64,000 bases of DNA from JAUZOB01 sp963692465 (GTDB taxonomy: Bacteria > Bacteroidota > Bacteroidia > Bacteroidales > Prolixibacteraceae): NCBI GenBank assembly GCA_963692465.1, contig OY829943.1, forward strand, positions 3,162,001 to 3,226,000, in the 5' to 3' direction. Positions 24,271 to 31,619 of the stretch are shown here, piece by piece. Under the pieces are notes generated by a model. The model was not told the DNA's origin and did no database searches. It saw only the letters and a program-made list of their open reading frames with translations. A program made the position numbers and the translations under genes. Each line of letters begins with the position of its first letter. Within the stretch, counting starts at the first letter, position 1.

Positions 24271-24780
24271 ATGCCAATAGAATTTTTCTTGCCATCGTAT
24301 AAAAACTCATCGAATAAAACGATCTTTGGATTATGTGATGATACGACATCCAGAACTCCTTTAACGCGGCCGGCATACATCGATGAAAATGATGAAAATA
24401 AATGGATTGCCGAAGTTGTAAACAGTAATGAGTATGCTGTTGATTTTTATGCAATAGACAATTGTGTTGAAATCAGGAGACCAGATGGTAAGGTTGAAAG
24501 CCGATGTGATGGAATGTTGTATTATAATAATAAGTTGATCTTTGTTGAATTAAAAGATCGACATCGTAACGGTTGGCTATCTAAAGGAAGTAAGCAGCTA
24601 ATAACCACTTATAATATTTTCAAAGCGAATTACGATATTACTCAATATAACAAGATTGAGGCATACGTCTGTAACCGACAAAGACCGTATACTTACCCTG
24701 CATGCATGATTGTGATTCAAAAATTCAAAATAGAAACAGGATTGGAATTAAAAAGCAACAGAAATATTATCTTACAATGA
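24271..24780 (+). CDS. PD-(D/E)XK-like putative nuclease (169 aa)
   Basis: A 169-residue protein with R-C-D80-G-M-L-Y-Y then L-I-F-V-E93-L-K95-D-R, followed by a helix with Q109. An Asp, then E-x-K about 13 residues later on a second strand, then a Gln-bearing helix is the PD-(D/E)XK nuclease core. The C-terminus has Y-V-C-N-R-Q-R-P-Y. I do not know an exact family. The gene is divergent from an S24 repressor and sits in an accessory stretch beside a prophage site, so a DNA-processing or phage-defence role is possible. Nuclease activity is inference from the motif. Confidence 0.55.
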   Translation: MPIEFFLPSYKNSSNKTIFGLCDDTTSRTPLTRPAYIDENDENKWIAEVVNSNEYAVDFYAIDNCVEIRRPDGKVESRCDGMLYYNNKLIFVELKDRHRNGWLSKGSKQLITTYNIFKANYDITQYNKIEAYVCNRQRPYTYPACMIVIQKFKIETGLELKSNRNIILQ

Positions 24781-24840
24781 TACATTAGAATTTTAGGGCA
24801 TCTCGCTTCAGTCTGAATCGTCAAGGTTGCATCCCTATTA

Positions 24841-24957
24841 AATCTTATGGCTCTGATTTAAAATCTGAAGCTACTGTCAAATCTTACAGCTCTAATTCAA
24901 AATCTGAAGCTATTGTCAAATCTTATAGCTCTGATTCAAAAGAGGAATCTTTCACTA
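24841..24957. repeat. 39-base tandem repeat containing stop codons
   Basis: Units begin at 24845, 24884 and 24923 and are 39 bases (13 codons) apart. The first two are close copies; the third diverges after about 20 bases. On the - strand each unit carries an in-frame TAA (24845-24847, 24884-24886, 24923-24925). The third is the stop of the small gene ending at 24923, so the end of that gene has been duplicated downstream of itself. Confidence 0.75.
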
Positions 24958-25132
24958 AAACATAAACGATAATGGAATCAGCGAGAGGAAAAGAGGTTTT
25001 TAGTTCCCATCCTTCTTTGAGAAAAGAGTTTACTTCCGGAGTTTTTATTTCACCGGAAGAAATATCAATTTTAGCGATTGATGCGGAATCAATCTTTTGG
25101 TAAATCGTTTTTATCTTTTCCATAAGTTTCAA
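24923..25132 (-). CDS. Small hypothetical protein (69 aa)
   Basis: A 69-residue protein that I do not recognise. It starts M-K-L-M-E-K-I-K-T-I-Y-Q-K-I, has an A-K-I-D-I-S-S-G-E-I-K-T-P-E-V middle and an L-K-E-G-W-E-L-K segment, then a V-Y-V-L-V-K-D strand. The G-W-E-L-K ... V-Y-V-L-V pattern resembles small DUF4177-like proteins, but I would not assign it. Its last 13 codons are repeated in tandem beyond the stop. It lies in the accessory stretch and is divergent in spacing from any operon. Confidence 0.5.
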   Translation of the reverse strand: MKLMEKIKTIYQKIDSASIAKIDISSGEIKTPEVNSFLKEGWELKTSFPLADSIIVYVLVKDSSFESEL

Positions 25133-25304
25133 GATAAGTCGTATGAATAAAACAATAACTAAAGGTATAAAATACTCAATAGATATAACATAAAAAATAT
25201 AAAAAACCTTTAGCGATCGGACTTAAAAAGGAAGTAGCTGTTTCTGCCTACTATGCATTGTATTTGTTTCCCAGTCCCGTTCTCCGGAAGCCAACCTAAT
25301 CATT
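25133..25304. repeat. Block shared with the leader of the nuclease-like gene
   Basis: Bases about 25152-25211 resemble 24188-24255, just before the nuclease-like gene: both hold AAAGGTATAAAATA, then TAACATAAAAAAT, then ACCTTT, with a variable middle. The ends AAAGGT and ACCTTT are inverted copies. It may be a small duplicated regulatory piece or a short non-autonomous element. Confidence 0.4.
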
Positions 25305-25742
25305 TTAGTCCCAAACTCCTGTTTTACTCAGGATGGCGATTAATTCCGATAAACTATAACCTCCCTCAATAATACGAATCGACTGACTCTTATTTCCTTG
25401 TTTGTCGGCTAAATAGATTTTCCCTTTTTCGACAATAAAAATAGGATTCTCTGCATTTCCCCATTTATCGGCAGAGTAGATTTTGTCACAATCAGCAATA
25501 AGGATCGTTTTATCTTTGCGTTCGGAGTCTGCCGAATGGACTTTCCCATTTTCGATTAAGAAAATTGCCTTGTCTTTATTGCCCAACTTATCTGCCGAAT
25601 AAACTTTCCCATTTTCAGTGATAAGAATAGGCAGATCTTTATCGCCTTCTTTATTTACTGAATAGATTTTCCCATTTTCAATAATAAAGATTGCCTTATC
25701 TTTATTGCCTGATTTGTCTGTCGAATAAACACTAGTGCTCAT
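25305..25742 (-). CDS. Internal-repeat protein of unknown function (145 aa)
   Basis: I use the ATG at 25742 (M-S-T-S-V-Y-S); a TTG at 25772 would add ten residues. The protein is nearly all repeat: five or six units of about 22-24 residues of the type G-N-K-D-K-A-I-F-I-I-E-N-G-K-I-Y-S-A-D-K. Each unit predicts two short beta strands joined by G-x-K and D-K turns, so a beta-solenoid or small propeller-like sheet is likely. The last 20 residues form a helix (S-L-S-E-L-I-A-I-L-S-K-T-G-V). No signal peptide. I know of no function. Repeats have diverged, so they are old or under selection for variation. Confidence 0.6.
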   Translation of the reverse strand: MSTSVYSTDKSGNKDKAIFIIENGKIYSVNKEGDKDLPILITENGKVYSADKLGNKDKAIFLIENGKVHSADSERKDKTILIADCDKIYSADKWGNAENPIFIVEKGKIYLADKQGNKSQSIRIIEGGYSLSELIAILSKTGVWD

Positions 25743-26342
25743 AAGTACTCGTTTTTTACTGTTGGTGTACAATTTTCACTTGATACAATCGAAAGAGAAC
25801 CCATTATAATCGAGCAGGACTTTCTCTCTTTGGGGATGATACGGTGCGACTTTTATTAAATACTCAGGCTATATTAACCGTTTACTATAACAGCTTCTTA
25901 TCAAAAATTGTTTCATGAATTTCGATATCTTGCTTTTGCATACAATGCAAGGTCGACTCCGTAGTTAATTCTAAATAAGAAATTAAGTCCGGTTCCATGT
26001 TCAATAAACCAGATGCCTGTCTATATGAAACAGAACAAACACACAAAACTAGACATGGTTCTATGTTTAATAAACCAGATGCCTCTCAGAACTTCCTTTT
26101 AGAGCTTTACTGCCAGGGTGGAATAAATCGAAATCGGGCGAGTCATTTTTAGTGTGATTCTTAGCCTGTCAGGAATTGAAGGGTTGAACAAGCCGAAACA
26201 AGGAAGAGTCTCCTTTTTAAAGATAATATATTCCCCCCCCTTTGGAAAAAAATCAGGGTATAGCAACTGAATGCAATACCCTGAATCTTTTTTATTTTAT
26301 TTTTCTGAACTGAAGAATTTCAGTGACCGAGTAGATCGTTTT
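25743..26342. other. 600-base gap without genes; direct repeat and terminator
   Basis: No coding frame is convincing. A 28-base direct repeat (GGTTCYATGTTYAATAAACC followed by AGATGCCT) lies at 25991-26018 and 26057-26084, with two C/T differences. A C8 run at about 26233-26240 and a bidirectional terminator at 26253-26284 follow. The rest reads as degraded sequence. Confidence 0.5.
26253..26296. terminator. Bidirectional intrinsic terminator
   Basis: TCAGGGTAT (26253-26261) pairs perfectly with ATACCCTGA (26276-26284) across 14 bases. A T-rich run follows on + (26286-26296) and an A run precedes it (26246-26252), giving U runs in both directions. It serves the leftward DUF4434 gene that ends at 26343. 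Confidence 0.7.
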
Positions 26343-27458
26343 TTATATGTTGAAATATTCTTTATACCGATCGTATAAATGACCAGCCTGAAGATAGGCT
26401 GATTGCGGACTTAAGAAATGGGAGAATTCGAAAGTGATCGCTTTATCGTATCCTGCACGTTTGGCTGCTTCGAGTTTTAACCGGAGTTTGTCGAATTTGA
26501 TTGGGAAGAAATCGATAGGCATATCGCGATCAAACGTTTCGGCATTGGTCCAGCATTTCATTCCATATTTATTAGCAAGTCGCTTGTTTACTTCGAAAAA
26601 GGCATCCAACTCGTCGTAATCAATATGACCGTCCTGGAAAGCTACCGCATCAACAACATCATGAATACCAGAGAAAATCTCATCCCACTCTTTTTCATGT
26701 TCCTGAACCGAGATTGCATCGTTTTTGGTCAGCGTTCCTTTATCCATTCCCATAACCGCTTTTTTCCCGTCGATCCATGGTGAAATGAAGGTCGGTAATC
26801 CGCCCGAAGCATCTTTACATGCTTGCCCCATCTTATGGAATGTTTCGATATCTCCTTTGGTTTTCCGACTGATTTCGGTGCTGATATACCAACCCTGAAA
26901 GCTTTTATGTTTCTCTCCGTAATTTTTCCACACTTCATCAATCACATGCAGGTTATCTTCGATCTCAAAGCGCATGTCGCCCGTATCCCAATAATATCCA
27001 GAATCATAGAGTCCGAAATAGAATTTCATTCCATGTTTGTCTGCCAGACGTAAATACATATCTAGTAAATCTACGGAAGGCTGATAACAGGAGTGTTTTT
27101 TCATCAGATATGCAGAAGGGTAGGTGATGAATTTTCGATAACCGGAACGGATCATAATCACGGTATCAATACCGATTGCTTTCATGTATGCAAAATCGCG
27201 GTCCCATTCTTTTTCTCCCCAGTTTTGATGAGGAATATCGTGCGATATCTCATCGAGGAAAGTTCCCGTAATTCTCAATCCGTTTGACTTAGGAACAATT
27301 AACCGGCTCTCGTTCGAGGGATGAGGTTCCGGTCTTGGAGAGGACCCTGATGGGAGGGTGGAACCCAATGCCGGCATGTTGGCTGCGGCTGCAACAGTTC
27401 CGCCTGCTACTGCAAGTTTTTTCAAAAAGCTGCGACGATCATTTTTGTTTTGTGCCAT
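26343..27458 (-). CDS. Secreted DUF4434 protein (putative TIM-barrel glycosidase-like)
   Basis: A 371-residue protein with a Tat-type leader: D-R-R-S-F-L-K-K-L-A-V-A-G-G then an Ala-rich stretch to about residue 33. The mature part has the DUF4434 layout: I-T-G-T-F-L-D-E-I near 62, W-x-R-D-F-A-Y-M-K-A-I-G-I-D-T-V-I-M-I, F-Y-F-G-L-Y-D-S-G-Y-Y-W, G-W-Y-I-S-T-E-I and F-Q-D-G-H-I-D. These are barrel strands with acidic residues at their ends, as in glycoside hydrolases, but no substrate is established. It stands alone, so export and possible sugar binding are as far as I would go. Confidence 0.75.
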   Translation of the reverse strand: MAQNKNDRRSFLKKLAVAGGTVAAAANMPALGSTLPSGSSPRPEPHPSNESRLIVPKSNGLRITGTFLDEISHDIPHQNWGEKEWDRDFAYMKAIGIDTVIMIRSGYRKFITYPSAYLMKKHSCYQPSVDLLDMYLRLADKHGMKFYFGLYDSGYYWDTGDMRFEIEDNLHVIDEVWKNYGEKHKSFQGWYISTEISRKTKGDIETFHKMGQACKDASGGLPTFISPWIDGKKAVMGMDKGTLTKNDAISVQEHEKEWDEIFSGIHDVVDAVAFQDGHIDYDELDAFFEVNKRLANKYGMKCWTNAETFDRDMPIDFFPIKFDKLRLKLEAAKRAGYDKAITFEFSHFLSPQSAYLQAGHLYDRYKEYFNI

Positions 27459-27842
27459 TAAATGATGGTTTTTAAGGTTATGTATTTTGGAATACAGAAT
27501 GCTTGGTTTATTTTTTTCGTGTCATCCAAAACTTAAATACAGACACAATGTAAAATTAAAAAAATTAATAAGTATTTGGCATTGATAGAAAAATTTTACT
27601 TACATATTGTTGAATAGATAATTTTAATGGAAAATGGATGGACTTTATATTCTTTATTGGGATTTATGTTCGTATCAGTAGCGAGCGATTGTAATGGGGA
27701 TGGACTGTTTCTCAATTCTTCTTTAAAAAAGTGGTTTTCAGGTAAACAAAACGCAGTTGTTTGCCTTTTTATAAATAACTTGCCTATTCATTGCGTTATT
27801 CGGGTCAGAAAAATTGATTTTTAATACAACCGAAAAAGAAAG
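27459..27842. other. 384-base intergenic gap between divergent genes
   Basis: AT-rich sequence between the DUF4434 gene (-) and the VTC gene (+). A 65-codon frame at 27627-27824 has Cys/Phe-rich, atypical composition and I do not accept it as a gene. No perfect TAnnTTTG element was found in either direction, although promoters for both genes must lie here. Confidence 0.4.
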
Positions 27843-28640
27843 ATGAACCTTATTAATGATATTTGCCAACAGATTAATCCGATGTCTCTGGATGCTATGA
27901 GTGCAGTCCGGTTAATGGATCGTATTGATACAAAATTTATATGTTCGATCACTGAGCTGGCTGAAGTTCTACGCCGCATCGTACCCGATTATAAAGTGCT
28001 TGAAATTAACGGGAAACGGATTCTTGATTATCAAACCCGTTATTTTGATACGTCTCATTTTTCAATGTATTTTGATCATCAGGATGGGAAAGCGAACCGC
28101 TATAAAATAAGGGAACGGATCTATAAGGAATCGGGTGATGCTTTTCTTGAAGTGAAGTTTAAAAATATTCAGAATCGGACGGTTAAATCACGGATTGTCC
28201 GAAATCATTGGAATTCCCGACAAATGTCCGATCGGGAAAGTCGGTTTCTGCTTAGACATTCTCCGTATCGGGCCGATATTCTTGAGTTTAAAATATTGAA
28301 CTCTTTTAAACGAATAACTCTGGGTGGAAACAAAGAACGGGTAACGATTGATATTGATCTTCGCTTTTCGGACGGGAATGATCGGGTGATAATCTTACCT
28401 CCTTTTGCAATTCTTGAAGTGAAGCAGGAAAGTTCTTCTCTGTCAACTCCGATAATGAAAGCACTCACGGAACTTAATATTGCAGAAACGGCCGTTAGTA
28501 AGTATTGTATGGGAATTGCGTCAATCTATCCGCATATCAAAGCAACTCGTATTAAACCGGTTTTGGATAAGATTGCCGAGTTTAACACTCCCGATCAGGA
28601 TAACGCTTCCCGTCAAATAGGGGTAGAGGTTCCGTTATAA
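27843..28640 (+). CDS. VTC-domain polyphosphate polymerase-like protein
   Basis: A 265-residue protein with the VTC catalytic tunnel pattern: M-D-R-I-D-T-K-F near residues 25-32, Y-Q-T-R-Y-F-D-T near 61-68, R-Y-K-I-R-E-R near 82-88, F-L-E-V-K-F-K near 100-106, and late I-L-E-V-K-Q-E near 192-198. Basic residues for phosphate and acidic residues for the metal alternate on strands, as in the yeast Vtc4 tunnel fold. Bacterial homologues are thought to build polyphosphate, but this lacks direct proof for most. It is usually found with DUF4956 or CotH genes; here it is alone. Confidence 0.8.
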   Translation: MNLINDICQQINPMSLDAMSAVRLMDRIDTKFICSITELAEVLRRIVPDYKVLEINGKRILDYQTRYFDTSHFSMYFDHQDGKANRYKIRERIYKESGDAFLEVKFKNIQNRTVKSRIVRNHWNSRQMSDRESRFLLRHSPYRADILEFKILNSFKRITLGGNKERVTIDIDLRFSDGNDRVIILPPFAILEVKQESSSLSTPIMKALTELNIAETAVSKYCMGIASIYPHIKATRIKPVLDKIAEFNTPDQDNASRQIGVEVPL

Positions 28641-28670
28641 CGATCAGAATATCGGATCATTGTTCGTTTC

Positions 28671-29048
28671 TCATAGCAGAGCAATGATCTTGGGCAAGAA
28701 GATAATAAGACCCACGATGAATGCAGCTATCGCAAAGAATAAAACGGCCCCGGCTGCAACATCTTTAACGAATTTGGCTGTCTCGTGATATTCAGGAAAA
28801 AGATGGTCTGTCAGTTTTTCGATCACCGTGTTAATAGCTTCGGCAGAAAGGACGCTGGCAATAGCAAAGATAACCAGACACCATTCAATTGAGGAAATTC
28901 TTAACGCAAACCCTGCAATGATTGCTGCGATTGTTGCAACAGTGTGGATTTGAGCGTTGGGCTCTGTCCTGATCAAATCGTAAATTCCCTGGAAAGCAAA
29001 TTTAAAACTCTGGATTCTTTTGATAACTCCTGATTTATTGGTGTTCAT
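28671..29048 (-). CDS. dgkA: Diacylglycerol/undecaprenol kinase
   Basis: A 125-residue membrane protein with three hydrophobic helices (about 38-58, 55-75, 98-120) and the family motif A-E-A-I-N-T-V-I-E-K-L-T-D (residues about 69-81), followed by K-F-V-K-D-V-A-A-G-A-V. These supply the metal and lipid sites of the small DgkA family. In Gram-positive-like relatives it phosphorylates undecaprenol. It follows a PAP2 phosphatase with a 14-base overlap, so the pair may balance undecaprenyl phosphate and its dephosphorylated or diphosphate forms. Confidence 0.9.
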   Translation of the reverse strand: MNTNKSGVIKRIQSFKFAFQGIYDLIRTEPNAQIHTVATIAAIIAGFALRISSIEWCLVIFAIASVLSAEAINTVIEKLTDHLFPEYHETAKFVKDVAAGAVLFFAIAAFIVGLIIFLPKIIALL

Positions 29049-29646
29049 GTTTCTTGTTGTAATGTTTACTAATCCATTGGTTTAATTTAGTGGAAAGGAA
29101 GGCACTCCCGGCACCGACAATCATTCCGCCGAGAACATCACTCGGATAATGTTCACCCAGATACATTCGCGAATAGGCAACGGTTCCGGCCCATGCAAAA
29201 GAAGGTGCGATGATGTACCATTTTGGGTAAGCCATACTTAACGAGGTTGCCGTGGCAAAAGCAATTGAGGTGTGACCCGAAGGAAATGAAGGATCCGTTT
29301 CGTTAAGTTTGCTGTTAATGAACGGATAGGCTTTATACGGGCGCTCACGGTTGATGGAATATTTTAAAGCATAAGTTAATGCCGTATTAATAGCATCTGT
29401 TTCAACCATGAAACAGGCATTCTTAAACATTGCATCATCCTGATTCAGTAGTCCGGCGATTCCTAACCCGAGCGGGACTCCAACAACGATATAATTATTC
29501 GATTTAGAGGCAAATTTGAAGAACTTATCCGCCTTTTGCGCGTGAGAGGTATTTATTGCATTAAGAATGCGAACATCTAAATTTTGTGAGAAGGACTGAA
29601 ATGCCAGAAGTATCAGACCGGTTAGTAGTAATATCTTTTTATTCAT
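29035..29646 (-). CDS. Secreted PAP2-family phosphatase
   Basis: A 203-residue protein with a signal peptide (N-K-K-I-L-L-L-T-G-L-I-L-L-A-F-Q-S-F-S-Q). The three PAP2 motifs are present: N-R-E-R-P (motif 1), P-S-F-P-S-G-H-T (motif 2), and S-R-M-Y-L-G-E-H-Y-P-S-D (motif 3) with the catalytic His and Asp. Substrates are probably undecaprenyl pyrophosphate or other lipid phosphates, acting on the periplasmic side. It is the first gene of a two-gene leftward operon with dgkA. Confidence 0.9.
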   Translation of the reverse strand: MNKKILLLTGLILLAFQSFSQNLDVRILNAINTSHAQKADKFFKFASKSNNYIVVGVPLGLGIAGLLNQDDAMFKNACFMVETDAINTALTYALKYSINRERPYKAYPFINSKLNETDPSFPSGHTSIAFATATSLSMAYPKWYIIAPSFAWAGTVAYSRMYLGEHYPSDVLGGMIVGAGSAFLSTKLNQWISKHYNKKHEHQ

Positions 29647-29713
29647 TGATTCTTAAAATAGAAATTATTGCAGGAATTTCATCCGTTTTTATCCGGAACG
29701 GAGACTCCACACG

Positions 29714-29721
29714 CAAAGGTA
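29714..29721 (-). promoter_or_regulatory. Possible -7 element for PAP2-dgkA
   Basis: TACCTTTG on the - strand (CAAAGGTA at 29714-29721) matches TAnnTTTG. No TTTG box stands 19-21 bases upstream, so this is a weak call. The start codon is 68 bases away. Confidence 0.35.
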
Positions 29722-29909
29722 GATTTATTAACCTGAAGAAGAACCGGAAGCTGTAAAAAAACAAACGACTCAGATATGAATTCGCTGTATAGAAATTGAA
29801 TGCCTATGCTCAATACTCATATTCAAAGGTGTTTGACATCTTACAAAAAAGAGGATTCCTGTATTTACAGAAACCCTCTATTCGTTTTTAACTTCGGATT
29901 TTATAGTTA

Positions 29910-30539
29910 TTACTTGATTATGAATAAGTCGTCAATAGGCCTACGGACTTTTTTCAGGAACTGATGGTGATCGTCAGGAGAACGATAGCCAAGAGCAACA
30001 GCCGCACATGCTTTGAGTCCGAGTTCATCCAGTCCTAAAATTTCGGAATAGGACTTAGGATAGAAACCTTCCATGGCACAGGTGTCAATATCCATTGCAG
30101 AAGCAACGGTTATAAGGTGACCGATTGAGATATAAAGTTGACGGGCCGACCATTCTTCTTTCTGTACCTGGCTTTTTTCGGCAAATGCACTTTGTAACAT
30201 TCTTGCATAGTTGTGAAGTGCTTCTTCTGAAAGTGTATTGACCTTCTTAAGGTTTTCCAGATAACGCTCAATGACTGAATTATCCAGTTTTGTCTCAATA
30301 CAAAAAACGATAAAGAGAGCGGCATTCGACACCTTGGTTTGTCCGTAAGATGCAGGTACCAGTTTTTCCCTTAATGCAGGATCTTTTACAATTATAAAAC
30401 GGTAGGGCTGTAGTCCGAACGAAGAAACACTGAGTTGTAATGCTTGTTGGAGTGTATTGATTTGTTCATCTGATAATTTCTTTGAACTATCAAAATCTTT
30501 GACGGCATAACGCCATTTGAGTTGATCTATTAGCTTCAT
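29910..30539 (-). CDS. NAD(P)H-dependent nitroreductase family protein
   Basis: I use ATG 30539 (M-K-L-I-D-Q-L-K-W-R-Y-A-V-K-D-F), giving 209 residues; a longer in-frame start would add 51 residues that fall in a structured leader. The pattern R-Y-A-V-K-D-F-D near the start, S-S-F-G-L-Q-P-Y-R-F near 40-49, and the late G-F-Y-P-K-S-Y and V-A-L-G-Y-R-S are FMN-site motifs of the NfsB/oxygen-insensitive nitroreductase family. The enzyme reduces quinones or nitro compounds using NAD(P)H. It stands alone behind a leader hairpin. Confidence 0.85.
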   Translation of the reverse strand: MKLIDQLKWRYAVKDFDSSKKLSDEQINTLQQALQLSVSSFGLQPYRFIIVKDPALREKLVPASYGQTKVSNAALFIVFCIETKLDNSVIERYLENLKKVNTLSEEALHNYARMLQSAFAEKSQVQKEEWSARQLYISIGHLITVASAMDIDTCAMEGFYPKSYSEILGLDELGLKACAAVALGYRSPDDHHQFLKKVRRPIDDLFIIK

Positions 30540-30606
30540 ATCTGCAATGTTTTTTCTCACTATAACAGATAATAGCACCAAAAAGTTTATACGTGGAATG
30601 AAAAAG

Positions 30607-30672
30607 AAGGGAGAGTGCGTGAATGCGGATACCTCAAGCCATAAGAAAGAAGAAAATCGCAACTCTCCCCTT
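30607..30672 (-). promoter_or_regulatory. Leader hairpin resembling an attenuator, upstream of nitroreductase
   Basis: On the - strand, AAGGGGAGAGT-TGCG (30672-30658) pairs with CGC-ACTCTCCCTT (30619-30607), a stem of about 13 pairs with one bulged base and one unpaired base, around a loop of about 38 bases. It is followed by CTTTTTC. This is terminator-like but lies 68 bases before the start codon, downstream of a TAAATTTG element at 30690-30697. It may attenuate the transcript. Confidence 0.45.
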
Positions 30673-30689
30673 ATTAATGTGAAGGAATA

Positions 30690-30697
30690 CAAATTTA
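30690..30697 (-). promoter_or_regulatory. Probable -7 element for the nitroreductase transcript
   Basis: TAAATTTG on the - strand (CAAATTTA at 30690-30697) matches TAnnTTTG. It would place a leader of about 140 bases before ATG 30539 that contains the hairpin at 30607-30672. No clear -33 TTTG is seen. Confidence 0.4.
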
Positions 30698-30817
30698 AAG
30701 ATTTATTTTTTCATTGACGAATATTTTTTTAAAATGTTCGGTTGGAGACTAAAATATTGAAATACAAATGCTTTGATAGTATGTAATTCTTCAGTTAATT
30801 GGACTGTTGTAGCCTGA

Positions 30818-31363
30818 TTATTGTTCGATCCAGTCTGTTATTTTTTTGTCCAGCGGATTAACTTTGGTGTCTATTTCCCGAACGATTTTTCCGTTTTCGT
30901 CAATTAGAAATTTCTGAAAATTCCATTTTACCGGCGCATCAAGAACCCCGTTTTGTTCTTTTTGGGTGAGCCATTGGTAGAGCGGATGCATATCTTTTCC
31001 TTTAACCGATATTTTTTCCATCATCGGGAATGAAACATTGTAATTGAGACTGCAAAATTGTTTAATCTCAGCGTTTGAGCCCGGTTCCTGATTCAGAAAA
31101 TTGTTAGCCGGGAACCCAATGATTACGAAATTCTTGTCTTTGTATTTTTGGTATAAGGCTTCTAAATCCTTATACTGTGGAGTATAGCCACAGCGGGATG
31201 CTGTATTGACGATCATTACTTTTTCCCCTTTTAAAGAAGACATGTCGAAAATATTTCCATCAATATCCCTCACCTGAAAGTCATAAAGACTCTTCACCGA
31301 TCCCTGGCCATGAATGAATCCTATCGGGAAAAAGGCCAATAAAAACATGATTACTTCTTTCAT
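30818..31363 (-). CDS. Glutathione peroxidase-type thiol peroxidase, exported
   Basis: A 181-residue protein with a hydrophobic leader (residues about 5-19) ending in H-G-Q-G. The catalytic motif is N-T-A-S-R-C58-G-Y-T, with Cys (codon TGT) in place of selenocysteine. A second motif G-F-P-A-N-N-F-L-N-Q-E-P-G (Q) and V-K-W-N-F-Q-K-F-L (W, N) complete the active tetrad. Many bacterial members use thioredoxin, not glutathione. The export signal suggests a periplasmic or surface peroxide-defence role. Confidence 0.88.
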   Translation of the reverse strand: MKEVIMFLLAFFPIGFIHGQGSVKSLYDFQVRDIDGNIFDMSSLKGEKVMIVNTASRCGYTPQYKDLEALYQKYKDKNFVIIGFPANNFLNQEPGSNAEIKQFCSLNYNVSFPMMEKISVKGKDMHPLYQWLTQKEQNGVLDAPVKWNFQKFLIDENGKIVREIDTKVNPLDKKITDWIEQ

Positions 31364-31619
31364 CGTTTTCTGTTTTTATTATACAACAAAATTGTTCAGC
31401 GGTTGTTTAGGTCCGGAACCGTTATTGGCGAGTTTGTTACAATAAAAATACATGAATCTATTTTTTGATTCTGTGAATTTCATCTACTTGTTTGTCAGTT
31501 TATTGTAAATGTTATGCCGGAATATCCGTCCGCGTTACAACAAAAGAGTTGGAGCTAGTCGTATGGAGAATAAGGAATTTACTTATCTTTGAATCTCGGA
31601 GCGTGAATAAAAATAGTTT
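31364..31619. promoter_or_regulatory. Divergent gap before dnaX with -7 element
   Basis: TATCTTTG at 31584-31591 matches TAnnTTTG and lies 28 bases before the dnaX ATG. No TTTG is found at the usual distance upstream. No other structure is seen. Confidence 0.4.

Noticed and set aside
24841..26084. CRISPR array suspected from the repeats.
   Set aside because: Repeats are tandem without unique spacers (39-base units) or only two copies (28-base units); no cas genes are near.
27627..27824. 65-codon frame before the VTC gene.
   Set aside because: Odd Cys/Phe-rich composition, no conserved motif, and it lies in an AT-rich gap with no start signals.
30818..31363. Possible selenoprotein (glutathione peroxidase).
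   Set aside because: The catalytic codon is TGT (Cys58), not TGA, and no SECIS-like hairpin is expected or seen after it.
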